Notes under the pieces: model-generated | Told to the model about the DNA's origin: nothing | What the model saw: only the letters and a program-made list of their open reading frames with translations | Databases searched by the model: none | In this document: piece by piece, positions 30,823-35,356 of the stretch | How the letters are laid out: the number at the start of each line of letters is the position of its first letter | Numbering within the stretch: the first letter of the stretch is position 1 | Position numbers and translations under genes: made by a program | Virus record (IMG/VR): IMGVR_UViG_3300037502_001447 | Coordinates: 1 to 35,356 of that record | From: a virus | Length of the DNA: 35,356 nucleotides | Strand: one strand, 5' to 3'

Positions 30823-31125
30823 CTAGAACCATTCGCGCCCTTCCACGTGCCTAGTGCGGGGCTTGCCTATCCTCCAAGCCTTGTCGACAATGCGCGCGCG
30901 CTGATTGATGCGGAAACGGCGCTCACCAGCTTGCACGTAGATGATAGATTTGGGTGAGCGAATGCCAACCTTAACATGGCAGGGCAATAAGGGCGTTAGT
31001 TCGGCAAGCAACACGCGCGCCTGGTTGCGCGTGATCTCTCCCCAAACTTGCATCCTGTTAACTTCGCTCTCCACCCAAGGCAGCAAGGCTTTCGGCATAT
31101 CGAAACTGTCATGATACGCAGGCAT
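30823..31125 (-). CDS. Hypothetical protein, 100 residues
   Basis: The start ATG 31125 (MPAYHDSFD) has GGAGG 7 nt upstream. The N-terminal half is helical (ALLPWVESEVNRMQVWGEITRNQARVLLAEL), the C-terminal half beta-rich and basic (PKSIIYVQAGERRFRINQRARIVDKAWRIGK). I do not recognise a family; the basic C-terminal part could bind nucleic acid. It is the only gene between the two non-coding stretches. Confidence 0.62.
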   Translation of the reverse strand: MPAYHDSFDMPKALLPWVESEVNRMQVWGEITRNQARVLLAELTPLLPCHVKVGIRSPKSIIYVQAGERRFRINQRARIVDKAWRIGKPRTRHVEGREWF

Positions 31126-31141
31126 CGGTTCCTCCAAGTTA

Positions 31142-31169
31142 ACGCAAACGCAATATAGTACGCAAACGC
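31142..31169 (+). repeat. Direct repeat ACGCAAACGC, two copies, 18-bp period
   Basis: ACGCAAACGC occurs at 31142-31151 and 31160-31169, with the 8-bp spacer AATATAGT. Exact repeats at a fixed distance are typical of protein-binding iterons. They lie 17 bp upstream (leftward) of the 31125 start. Confidence 0.55.
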
Positions 31170-31270
31170 GGTAGAAACAAGGGGTTGAATGCGCAGGGGC
31201 GTGTTTGGGGTATTGTGGGGCATTCTAATCGTTAGATTGGCAAACTGCAGTCCATACGGCTCCACGGAAC

Positions 31271-31315
31271 ACATATAGAACAACTGTTATAACAGTTATC
31301 TCTCTTACATATAGA
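31271..31315. repeat. 16-bp palindrome flanked by direct repeats
   Basis: The palindrome AACTGTTATAACAGTT (31282-31297) is perfect. ACATATAGA occurs on both sides at 31271-31279 and 31307-31315, 36 bp apart. This looks like an operator or initiator site for a dimeric protein. Confidence 0.5.
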
Positions 31316-31390
31316 GGAAAAGAACACCCATAATACCCATAAGCCGATAAAATAAGGCTTTTGCCGCTCTGTGACATTGCCCATGTCGTT

Positions 31391-31423
31391 ACCCCAACGC
31401 CACCCCACGGCCACCCCAAAACA
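31391..31423 (+). repeat. 11-bp tandem repeat with CCCC cores
   Basis: CCCC cores at 31392, 31403 and 31414 are spaced exactly 11 bp apart, within ACCCCAACGCC / ACCCCACGGCC / ACCCCAAAACA. The repeat has helical periodicity and abuts the terminator. Confidence 0.5.
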
Positions 31424-31425
31424 AA

Positions 31426-31448
31426 ACGGCGGCCTTTTGGGCCGCCGT
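31426..31448 (-). terminator. Rho-independent terminator of the 31493-31741 gene
   Basis: ACGGCGGCC (31426-31434) pairs with GGCCGCCGT (31440-31448) around a 5-nt loop. On the minus strand the stem is followed by TTTGTTTTGG. It lies 45 nt after the stop codon at 31493. Confidence 0.8.
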
Positions 31449-31455
31449 GTTCGAA

Positions 31456-31473
31456 CTACACGCTAGCGTGTAG
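31456..31473. repeat. Perfect 18-bp palindrome
   Basis: CTACACGCTAGCGTGTAG reads the same on both strands. It is located between the stop at 31493 and the terminator. It may be a protein-binding site, as the terminator already has its own stem. Confidence 0.5.
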
Positions 31474-31492
31474 CACGTCTGTTATGTGCGTG

Positions 31493-31741
31493 TCAAGCGC
31501 GCTCGATTGCCTTGAAACGATAGCGCGGGCCGTAGATGACGCGGAATTCGTTTCCGCCGACGGTCCAAACGCGGATGACGTCGCCGCGTGATTTCTTTGC
31601 CTGGATCGGCGTCGACGTGCCATGCTTGGCAAATTGAGCGCCAGCCATATAGGCCAGCCATGCGTCACTGCTCCACAGATAGGGATTGTCAATGTCAGCC
31701 TGCGAAGCGTTGTAACCCTGGAGGAATTCGGTAGTAAGCAT
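31493..31741 (-). CDS. Hypothetical early protein, 82 residues
   Basis: ATG 31741 (MLTTEFLQGYNASQADIDN) has AGGA 8 nt upstream and lies just after a good leftward promoter; the frame opens further upstream but would cross the promoter. The N-terminal part is polar and helical (SSDAWLAYMAGAQFAKHG), the C-terminal part a small beta unit (GDVIRVWTVGGNEFRVIYGPRYRF). Family unknown. It is a single-gene transcript with its own promoter and terminator, which suggests a regulator or early host-takeover protein. Confidence 0.68.
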   Translation of the reverse strand: MLTTEFLQGYNASQADIDNPYLWSSDAWLAYMAGAQFAKHGTSTPIQAKKSRGDVIRVWTVGGNEFRVIYGPRYRFKAIERA

Positions 31742-31772
31742 TGTCGTTTCCTTTCTGTGTTGATATGTGCAC

Positions 31773-31801
31773 ATCCTATGCGAAAGAAAAACGCATGTCA
31801 A
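31773..31801 (-). promoter_or_regulatory. Leftward sigma70-type promoter for the 31493-31741 gene
   Basis: On the minus strand TTGACA (31796-31801), a 17-nt spacer and TAGGAT (31773-31778). The inverted repeat arm TGCACATATCAAC (31759-31771 on this strand) lies immediately after the -10, in the place of the initial transcribed sequence. Confidence 0.75.
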
Positions 31802-31814
31802 CACAAATTTCTTG

Positions 31815-31843
31815 TTGACATGCCGCGCGGCCTATGAGAGTAT
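31815..31843 (+). promoter_or_regulatory. Rightward sigma70-type promoter for the early operon
   Basis: TTGACA (31815-31820), a 17-nt spacer and GAGTAT (31838-31843), followed by the second arm TGCACATATCAAC (31843-31855). It mirrors the leftward promoter around position 31807. Confidence 0.7.
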
Positions 31844-31870
31844 GCACATATCAACAGAGGAGATGACGCC

Positions 31871-32077
31871 ATGGACAAGCCCGGACACATCCGCACCAGT
31901 TCCACCAGCCCGCGCTACTGGTACGCCTACGGCTACCGCTCGCAACAGGCCGCCTTAGACGCTATCGAGGACATGTACGCCGACGGCGAGATCTCGCCCT
32001 GCAATGACCCGCGCGTGAAGCCTTACGAGACCACCGACGGCGCGACGCGGTACGGCGTGCAGTTGCTCGAGTACTAG
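31871..32077 (+). CDS. Small conserved phage protein (SPRYWYAYGYRS type)
   Basis: A 68-residue protein with GAGGAG upstream of ATG 31871. RTSSTSPRYWYAYGYRSQQAALDAIEDMYADGEISPCNDPRV is a pattern I have seen in short phage early proteins; it looks like a small alpha/beta domain ending in TRYGVQLLEY. Function unknown. First gene of the rightward operon driven by the divergent promoter. Confidence 0.75.
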   Translation: MDKPGHIRTSSTSPRYWYAYGYRSQQAALDAIEDMYADGEISPCNDPRVKPYETTDGATRYGVQLLEY

Positions 32078-32087
32078 GCGCTAGACG

Positions 32088-32108
32088 ACGGGCGCCGCGC
32101 GCGCCCGT
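32088..32108 (+). terminator. GC-rich hairpin without T-tract
   Basis: ACGGGCGC (32088-32095) and GCGCCCGT (32101-32108), perfect 8-bp stem, 5-nt loop, 11 nt after the stop at 32077. No T-run follows, so it is either a weak attenuator or an RNA end-protector. Confidence 0.4.
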
Positions 32109-32152
32109 TCACTAGACCCTAGTTTAACCTTAACCCGAAAGGACACTACACT

Positions 32153-32713
32153 ATGCTAATCCCTACCGATCTACTCAAAGCCGCCCTCTATTGCGCCTCA
32201 ACCGAGGAAAGCCGCTACTATCTGCGCGGCGTTCACCTCGCCACCTCCGGCCACATGGTCACCACTGACGGCCATCGCCTCTTTTGTGCCAAGCTGGCCG
32301 AAGCCGTACCGGCTGACGTCATCATCCCGCTCGATACCGTCAAGGCGGCGCTGAAGCTCGCAGGCAAGCGCGCGGAGACGATCGAGCTAAACGGCAACAC
32401 ACTGGGCGGCGTCGTGTTCCAGCCCGTCGACGGCACGTTTCCCAATTGGAAAGCAGTCATTCCGGCAATTGACGGGTTCCAGTCCGGCGATGGCAAGCCC
32501 GCGCACTTTAACCCGGACTATGTCTATGACCTCGGTCAAATGTCCCGCGCGCTTGGTTCAAAGACGGGCACGGCATTTCAAATCCACGGCTGGGATAGTG
32601 GTTCGCCGCATGGCGTGACGTTTGCCAATCGTGAAGATTGTTTCGCTGTCATCATGCCCATGCGCACCACTAAGGACGTCACGCCCTGGCACGTCGCACG
32701 TTCTATCGCTTGA
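32153..32713 (+). CDS. Half-length sliding-clamp-like protein (DNA polymerase III beta-type)
   Basis: A 186-residue protein with clamp features: YYLRGVHLATSGHMVTTDGHRLF (23-45) is the usual first-domain pattern of beta clamps, and DGTFPNWKAVIPAI (98-111) and AVIMPMR (170-176) resemble the FPxWxxVIP and C-terminal clamp motifs. Bacterial beta has three domains in about 366 residues, so this protein has roughly half, about two compressed domains. It may form a higher-order ring and serve the phage polymerase, or interfere with the host clamp. GAAAGGACACTAC precedes the ATG. The family is also seen in other phages, from memory. Confidence 0.8.
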   Translation: MLIPTDLLKAALYCASTEESRYYLRGVHLATSGHMVTTDGHRLFCAKLAEAVPADVIIPLDTVKAALKLAGKRAETIELNGNTLGGVVFQPVDGTFPNWKAVIPAIDGFQSGDGKPAHFNPDYVYDLGQMSRALGSKTGTAFQIHGWDSGSPHGVTFANREDCFAVIMPMRTTKDVTPWHVARSIA

Positions 32714-32723
32714 CAATAAACGA

Positions 32724-32753
32724 TTGACGGGCGGCTCCGGCCGCCCGTATACT
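32724..32753 (+). promoter_or_regulatory. Promoter with a hairpin in its spacer
   Basis: TTGACG (32724-32729), 18-nt spacer, TATACT (32748-32753). An 8-bp perfect stem ACGGGCGG / CCGCCCGT (32727-32734, 32741-32748) fills the spacer and may end the clamp transcript as well. The leader ATCAACACAGGAAAGGACACTAC shares AATCAACA and GAAAGGACACTAC with other leaders here. Confidence 0.6.
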
Positions 32754-32787
32754 CTCAACAAATCAACACAGGAAAGGACACTACGCT

Positions 32788-32871
32788 ATGGCCAAAGCTG
32801 CCGAAATTTTCGCCGCCGTCACCGGCATCGCCATTTGGTGCGGCGTTATCTACGTCATTCTTGCAATCTGA
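32788..32871 (+). CDS. 27-residue membrane peptide
   Basis: MAKAAEIFAAVTGIAIWCGV followed by IYVILAI: one hydrophobic segment (residues about 8-27) after a short positively charged start. GGAAAGG lies 10 nt upstream, in the same leader sequence as the clamp gene. It is the first gene after the promoter at 32724 and is followed 11 nt later by the next gene, so translation is likely. Possible inner-membrane effector or superinfection factor; function unknown. Confidence 0.6.
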   Translation: MAKAAEIFAAVTGIAIWCGVIYVILAI

Positions 32872-32882
32872 AAGGAAACACC

Positions 32883-33206
32883 ATGTCTTACGTTTATATC
32901 CCGTACACTGTCCAAGTTTGGAAAGACGAGATTTGCCTATTTGAGACGGATTGCGAGTTGAAAGTCACCTATGACCTGCCCGATGGTCACTCAGGTCCGA
33001 TCGACTGGGACGTGACCGAGTTCCATTTCGACGCGTGTGGCACTGAACCGGGCAAGCGCATCTATACCAAAATTGCGCCGCATGAGCCTCTCTTTCACGC
33101 ATTCAAAAAAGACCTCGATACCGAATGGATTGATGAACGCCTGCGCGACATGCTGGCGGACAGTGGCATCGTCGACCGCTATGGCGTGCCGTACCATGCG
33201 CTCTAA
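32883..33206 (+). CDS. Hypothetical protein, 107 residues
   Basis: ATG 32883 (MSYVYIPYTVQVWKDE) has AAAGGAAA 5 nt upstream; a longer frame upstream crosses the clamp gene and promoter. The N-terminal half is beta-rich (VYIPYTVQVWK, ELKVTYDLPDGHSGPIDWDVTEFHF), the C-terminal half helical (EPLFHAFKKDLDTEWIDERLRDML). It resembles small phage proteins of unknown function. It overlaps the next gene by 11 nt. Confidence 0.65.
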   Translation: MSYVYIPYTVQVWKDEICLFETDCELKVTYDLPDGHSGPIDWDVTEFHFDACGTEPGKRIYTKIAPHEPLFHAFKKDLDTEWIDERLRDMLADSGIVDRYGVPYHAL

Positions 33207-33378
33207 GCATCCACCCGGCTATGACGCGCGCGGCATGGTGCCAGACCCCAACCGCCTGGCCGATGCGCGGCACATCACACGCGACACGGTGACGGGCGAG
33301 ATAAGCTGGCCGCCGTCACGCATGGCGGACGTGCTGCGGGAACTGAAACTACTAGATGAAAAGGACCACGATACATGA
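33196..33378 (+). CDS. Small hypothetical protein, 60 residues
   Basis: ATG 33196 (MRSKHPPGYDARG) overlaps the previous stop by 11 nt; ATG 33235 is an alternative. Sequence: MVPDPNRLADARHITRDTV then WPPSRMADVLRELKLLDEKD. No family recognised; the acidic/basic helical end suggests a small adaptor. Ends in an ATGA junction. Confidence 0.55.
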   Translation: MRSKHPPGYDARGMVPDPNRLADARHITRDTVTGEISWPPSRMADVLRELKLLDEKDHDT

Positions 33379-33665
33379 TCGACACAACCGAAAACGCGGT
33401 TAAATTGGCCGAAAAATTGCGTGCTATGCCCTTGGTTGACGTCGCCAATTGGATACGCACGCGGCGCCCGCGCGGAAAAGCAACACAAGATCAATTCGCC
33501 GCGCTGGCTTTTCTGATAGTTGACTTGGCGCACATAGACTTCGTTTCCCGCCGCCCTTCGCCGGATCACCCCTACTTTCAGGAATTGAAACGTCGCGCGG
33601 ACGCCGCGCATGACCTCGCCATGAGTTACCGTCGCCAAATTGAACAAATGAAGGGAAAACGCTAA
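33375..33665 (+). CDS. Hypothetical protein, 96 residues, helical
   Basis: Coupled by ATGA to the preceding gene. Helical throughout: NAVKLAEKLRAMPLVDVANWI, DQFAALAFLIVDLAHIDF, FQELKRRADAAHDLAMSYRRQIEQM. The Arg-rich loop RTRRPRGKAT in the middle and the coiled-coil end suggest a small nucleic-acid or protein-binding factor. Not recognised. Confidence 0.6.
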   Translation: MIDTTENAVKLAEKLRAMPLVDVANWIRTRRPRGKATQDQFAALAFLIVDLAHIDFVSRRPSPDHPYFQELKRRADAAHDLAMSYRRQIEQMKGKR

Positions 33666-33910
33666 TGGCCCGCGACTACATAGAATACATGAACATGACG
33701 GCCAATGACCTGGCGCAATTCGCCCGTGAGGCCGCCGAACCGCATCAGGTGCTTCTCTTGGCACTGGCCGACATGCTCGACACCGTCGTAGAGGAATGCA
33801 ACCGGCTGGAGGATCGCAACGCCGAATTGGCCGACGCTGAACGCCGCGCGGAAAGCTGGCGTGAGGAAGCAATGGCAATCCAGCGTCAGCTCGACATGGT
33901 GCGCGGATGA
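33665..33910 (+). CDS. Hypothetical coiled-coil protein, 81 residues
   Basis: TAATG junction with the preceding gene. A single long coiled coil, ADMLDTVVEECNRLEDRNAELADAERRAESWREEAMAIQRQLDMV (35-79), with heptads of leucine and charged residues. No family known. It could dimerise with a neighbouring product. Confidence 0.6.
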   Translation: MARDYIEYMNMTANDLAQFAREAAEPHQVLLLALADMLDTVVEECNRLEDRNAELADAERRAESWREEAMAIQRQLDMVRG

Positions 33911-34113
33911 AGGCTGACCCCGTCTACTGGGCCACAAACGTCGCCCCGCTCGATGACGCGACCTTGCTGCGCTTCCTTGACGCCGTGGAGGCACGCCGTG
34001 ACCGCTACGCGGTGGCCCTCGACGCGGCACTGAACGAGGCCCGCAGGCGCAACCTCATAGAAAAAAGGCCGCCCATTACGGGCGGCCAGTCAACTCAGGG
34101 GAGGAAACCATGA
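33907..34113 (+). CDS. Small hypothetical protein, 68 residues
   Basis: ATGA coupled. The pattern YWATNVAPLDDATLLRFLDAVEARRDRYAVALDAALNEARRRNL is helical; the tail RPPITGGQSTQGRKP is encoded by a hairpin (34067-34087) that acts as a terminator on the other strand, so the last ~15 residues may be of little importance. Family unknown. Confidence 0.55.
   Translation: MKADPVYWATNVAPLDDATLLRFLDAVEARRDRYAVALDAALNEARRRNLIEKRPPITGGQSTQGRKP
34061..34087 (-). terminator. Rho-independent terminator on the minus strand, inside a plus-strand gene
   Basis: GGCCGCCC (34067-34074) and GGGCGGCC (34080-34087) form a perfect 8-bp stem with a 5-nt loop; on the minus strand the stem is followed directly by TTTTTTCTATG. 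It would stop transcription coming from the right-edge primase gene about 540 nt after its stop codon. It lies within the coding end of the 33907 gene and before the strong ribosome binding site of the next. Confidence 0.8.
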
Positions 34114-34571
34114 CAGAATATCAGACCCGCGCCCTTGACGCAATGGAGGTGGAACAGCACCTGCGCGCGTACCTTGACACGCTCGTGGAACTTACCGGAG
34201 GCCGCCCCATGACCGTCGTGCGCGTCGCCCGTATCGTGCTGGATGAGGTACAGGCGGCCTATTACAAGCGCCACCCGCCCGCCGCACTGGTGAGCGCGGA
34301 AACCATACTGGCCGCCGTCGCTGCGGCCCACAACATGACCGTGGATGCTATCCGCAACACCGACCGCACGCGGCCCGTGGCATGGTGCCGCCACCATGCG
34401 GCGTGGGAGCTACGCCAACGCCGCCCGGACCTCGGGCTGAACAAAATCGCGGCATGGCTCGATCGCAAGAACCATGTCACGGTTATGAACAGCCTGAAAC
34501 AGTTCACCACCGCCGTGCAAGATGGCCGGTACGAGAAAGAGCGCGCCCTTGTGGAGCGCGCCCTATCGTGA
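34110..34571 (+). CDS. Protein with DnaA-like C-terminal DNA-binding domain (domain IV)
   Basis: A 153-residue protein. From about residue 60 it matches the origin-binding domain of DnaA: ETILAAVAAAHNMTVDAIRN (65-84), RPVAWCRHHAAWELRQRRPDLGLNKIAAWLDRKNHVTVMNSLKQF. The NHVTVMNSLK run corresponds to the DHTTVxxAxxK signature of DnaA. The AAA+ ATPase part is absent; instead there is a short helical N-terminus. GGGGAGG precedes the ATG. It may bind a phage origin, host DnaA boxes, or act as a regulator. Confidence 0.85.
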   Translation: MTEYQTRALDAMEVEQHLRAYLDTLVELTGGRPMTVVRVARIVLDEVQAAYYKRHPPAALVSAETILAAVAAAHNMTVDAIRNTDRTRPVAWCRHHAAWELRQRRPDLGLNKIAAWLDRKNHVTVMNSLKQFTTAVQDGRYEKERALVERALS

Positions 34572-34627
34572 TCGTGCTGGCTGCCGTGATCGTCGCGGCC
34601 ATCGTGGCCGCATGGCTGGACCTTTAA
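34568..34627 (+). CDS. Possible 19-residue hydrophobic peptide
   Basis: GTG 34568 forms a GTGA overlap with the DnaA-like stop and is followed by MIVLAAVIVAAIVAAWLDL and TAA. The peptide is one hydrophobic segment. It lacks its own clear ribosome site, so translation would rely on coupling; its stop abuts the convergent primase stop. Doubtful but worth noting. Confidence 0.3.
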   Translation: MIVLAAVIVAAIVAAWLDL

Positions 34628-35356
34628 CCCTTCACCACTGTCAACCCCGGACCTGCGGCGTGCTCGACCATGCGCCGCAGGTCGCTCTTGTTATAGCTGC
34701 GCACCATGTCCTCGCGTGCCCATAGGTTTTTCTTGGTCTGGAACTCAGCCGATTTGACGGCACCTAGGTCAACCCACCCGGCTTCCTTGAGGCCATGAAG
34801 CAGCGCCGCCTGCGGTATTTTCACGCCGCCGGGCGCCCCCTGCTGGAGCGCATTGCACAGCTTGTGAAACGGCGACGCGATGACGCCCGCCGCGAACTCG
34901 CGCGACGGTTGCAGCACCTGCTCGATGACGTAGCTCTCTGCCATGCTGCGGCCCGTCTCGATCAGGCGCGTGCGGTAGTCCGTCCAAGGCGGCATTGCCT
35001 TGGGATTGAACGCGGACACGTCACGGTCAGCCAGCCACCGCGCCACGGCCTGGAGGCCGCCTTGCTTCTCATACCAGCGCCACAACGCCGCCGCATCGGC
35101 CTTGGACATGCGCGGCGCATAGGACCAGACGCAGAACCAGCGCCGGTCCTGTGTCGGCAACGTGATCGGCACCGGATCGTTGGTGAACGCAAGGACGAAC
35201 AAACGGTTCAGCATGGGGTACGGATGTAAGCCCTTGCGCTCGATCGTCAGCGTGTCGGGCGGCGCCGCAATGATCGGCTTCAGCTTGTTGGAGAGCGCGC
35301 GGCGTTCCTTCGCCTCCGGCTCTTTCAACTCATTCAGGATCAGGATTTCGCTCTCC
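34624..35356 (-). CDS. DUF5906/VirE-type primase-helicase, C-terminal part, cut by the window edge
   Basis: About 244 codons of the C-terminal half of a phage replicative helicase (D5/SF3-like, DUF5906). The frame continues past 35356 (ESEILILNELKEPEAKE reads upstream of the inner TTG at 35328). ESEILILNELKEPEAK is the Walker B region, and RLFVLAFTNDPVPITLPTQDRRWF (about 50-75) contains the sensor-like N and the arginine finger expected in SF3 helicases. The C-terminal helices are typical of the family. It should open the fork for the phage polymerase at the left edge of the window. Converges with the early operon. Confidence 0.87.
   Translation of the reverse strand, partial: ESEILILNELKEPEAKERRALSNKLKPIIAAPPDTLTIERKGLHPYPMLNRLFVLAFTNDPVPITLPTQDRRWFCVWSYAPRMSKADAAALWRWYEKQGGLQAVARWLADRDVSAFNPKAMPPWTDYRTRLIETGRSMAESYVIEQVLQPSREFAAGVIASPFHKLCNALQQGAPGGVKIPQAALLHGLKEAGWVDLGAVKSAEFQTKKNLWAREDMVRSYNKSDLRRMVEHAAGPGLTVVKG

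Larger units (their letters stand above)
31126..31492. other. Repeat-rich non-coding region (possible origin or regulatory RNA)
   Basis: A 367-bp stretch with no supportable gene. Contents in order: a 10-bp direct repeat (31142, 31160), four GGGG runs (31181-31220), a 16-bp palindrome flanked by 9-bp direct repeats (31271-31315), an 11-bp tandem repeat with CCCC (31391-31423), a rho-independent terminator (31426-31448), and an 18-bp palindrome (31456-31473). The base composition in the middle is AT-richer than the surrounding genes. Confidence 0.6.
31759..31855. promoter_or_regulatory. Symmetric divergent operator with two nested inverted repeats
   Basis: The outer repeat GTTGATATGTGCA (31759-31771) and TGCACATATCAAC (31843-31855) is a perfect 13-bp inverted repeat at the two transcription starts. 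The inner repeat GCATGTCAAC (31793-31802) and GTTGACATGC (31814-31823) is a perfect 10-bp inverted repeat containing both -35 elements. The whole control region is symmetric, which suggests joint control of both promoters by one protein. Confidence 0.65.

Noticed and set aside
30996-31283. 95-codon minus-strand frame across the 31125 start and the direct repeats
   Set aside because: It overlaps the well-started 30823-31125 gene in another frame and has a cysteine-rich, unlikely composition.
31225-31419. Two overlapping minus-strand frames of 60-64 codons with hydrophobic segments
   Set aside because: No ribosome binding site, unusual composition (many Cys, Trp), and they cover the palindromes and repeats of the non-coding region. 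A peptide cannot be ruled out.
1-35356. tRNA genes, CRISPR arrays, integrase, repressor, insertion sequences
   Set aside because: I looked for T-loop consensus, regular repeat-spacer arrays, tyrosine or serine recombinase motifs and transposase motifs by eye and found none. A dedicated tRNA or repeat scan could not be run.

Overview
This window is most of the genome of a short-tailed, P22-like bacteriophage (podovirus morphology). The evidence is a P22-type portal, scaffold, coat, gp4 head-completion and gp10 tail-hub set, together with terminase and ejection proteins. The DNA is GC-rich by eye with strong third-position GC bias, and promoters look sigma70-like (TTGACA, 17-18 bp, then a -10 hexamer). 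These features and the protein families suggest an alphaproteobacterial or similar GC-rich host; that is inference. No integrase, repressor, tRNA or CRISPR array was found. Both ends cut through genes: a family A DNA polymerase on the left and a DUF5906/VirE-type primase-helicase on the right. The full genome is therefore longer than the window.

Layout. (1) Positions 1-3300, minus strand: replication genes in the order Cas4/RecB-like DUF2800 nuclease, probable ssDNA-binding protein, DNA polymerase. (2) Positions 3370-7430, plus strand, diverging from a back-to-back promoter: VRR-NUC nuclease, C5 cytosine methyltransferase with a long second frame inside it, SNF2-type helicase, then small accessory genes ending in DUF6378. 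(3) Positions 7300-30574, minus strand, transcribed leftward: small basic protein, TerS, TerL, four small basic proteins, portal, DUF5856 protein, a receptor-binding cassette (tailspike, small protein, beta-rich fibre), a small virion protein, scaffold, coat, accessory head proteins, gp4, fibre-like protein, gp10, neck proteins, GNAT acetyltransferase, three ejection proteins, then a lysis cassette (TM protein, M15 endolysin, Pam3-gp28-type holin, TM protein). (4) Positions 30575-31870: two small leftward genes and two largely non-coding stretches with palindromes, direct repeats, G/C-runs and a terminator, ending in a symmetric divergent promoter-operator. (5) Positions 31871-34627, plus strand: small early genes including a half-length sliding-clamp-like protein and a protein with a DnaA domain IV. 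(6) The minus-strand primase-helicase at the right edge converges on these genes.

How it works together. The arrangement DUF2800 - SSB position - PolA - VirE-like - VRR-NUC - SNF2 helicase matches a replication module known from many phages. Here it is joined by a small clamp and a DnaA-like DNA-binding protein, so the phage appears to bring much of its own replisome. Late genes form one long, tightly coupled transcription unit with many ATGA/TGATG overlaps. The most unusual points are: dual coding inside the methyltransferase gene, with three repeats written in both frames; two divergent control regions that share a promoter block, one with two nested perfect inverted repeats; a very strong hairpin immediately before the polymerase start codon; and a repeat-rich non-coding segment that could hold an origin or packaging site.
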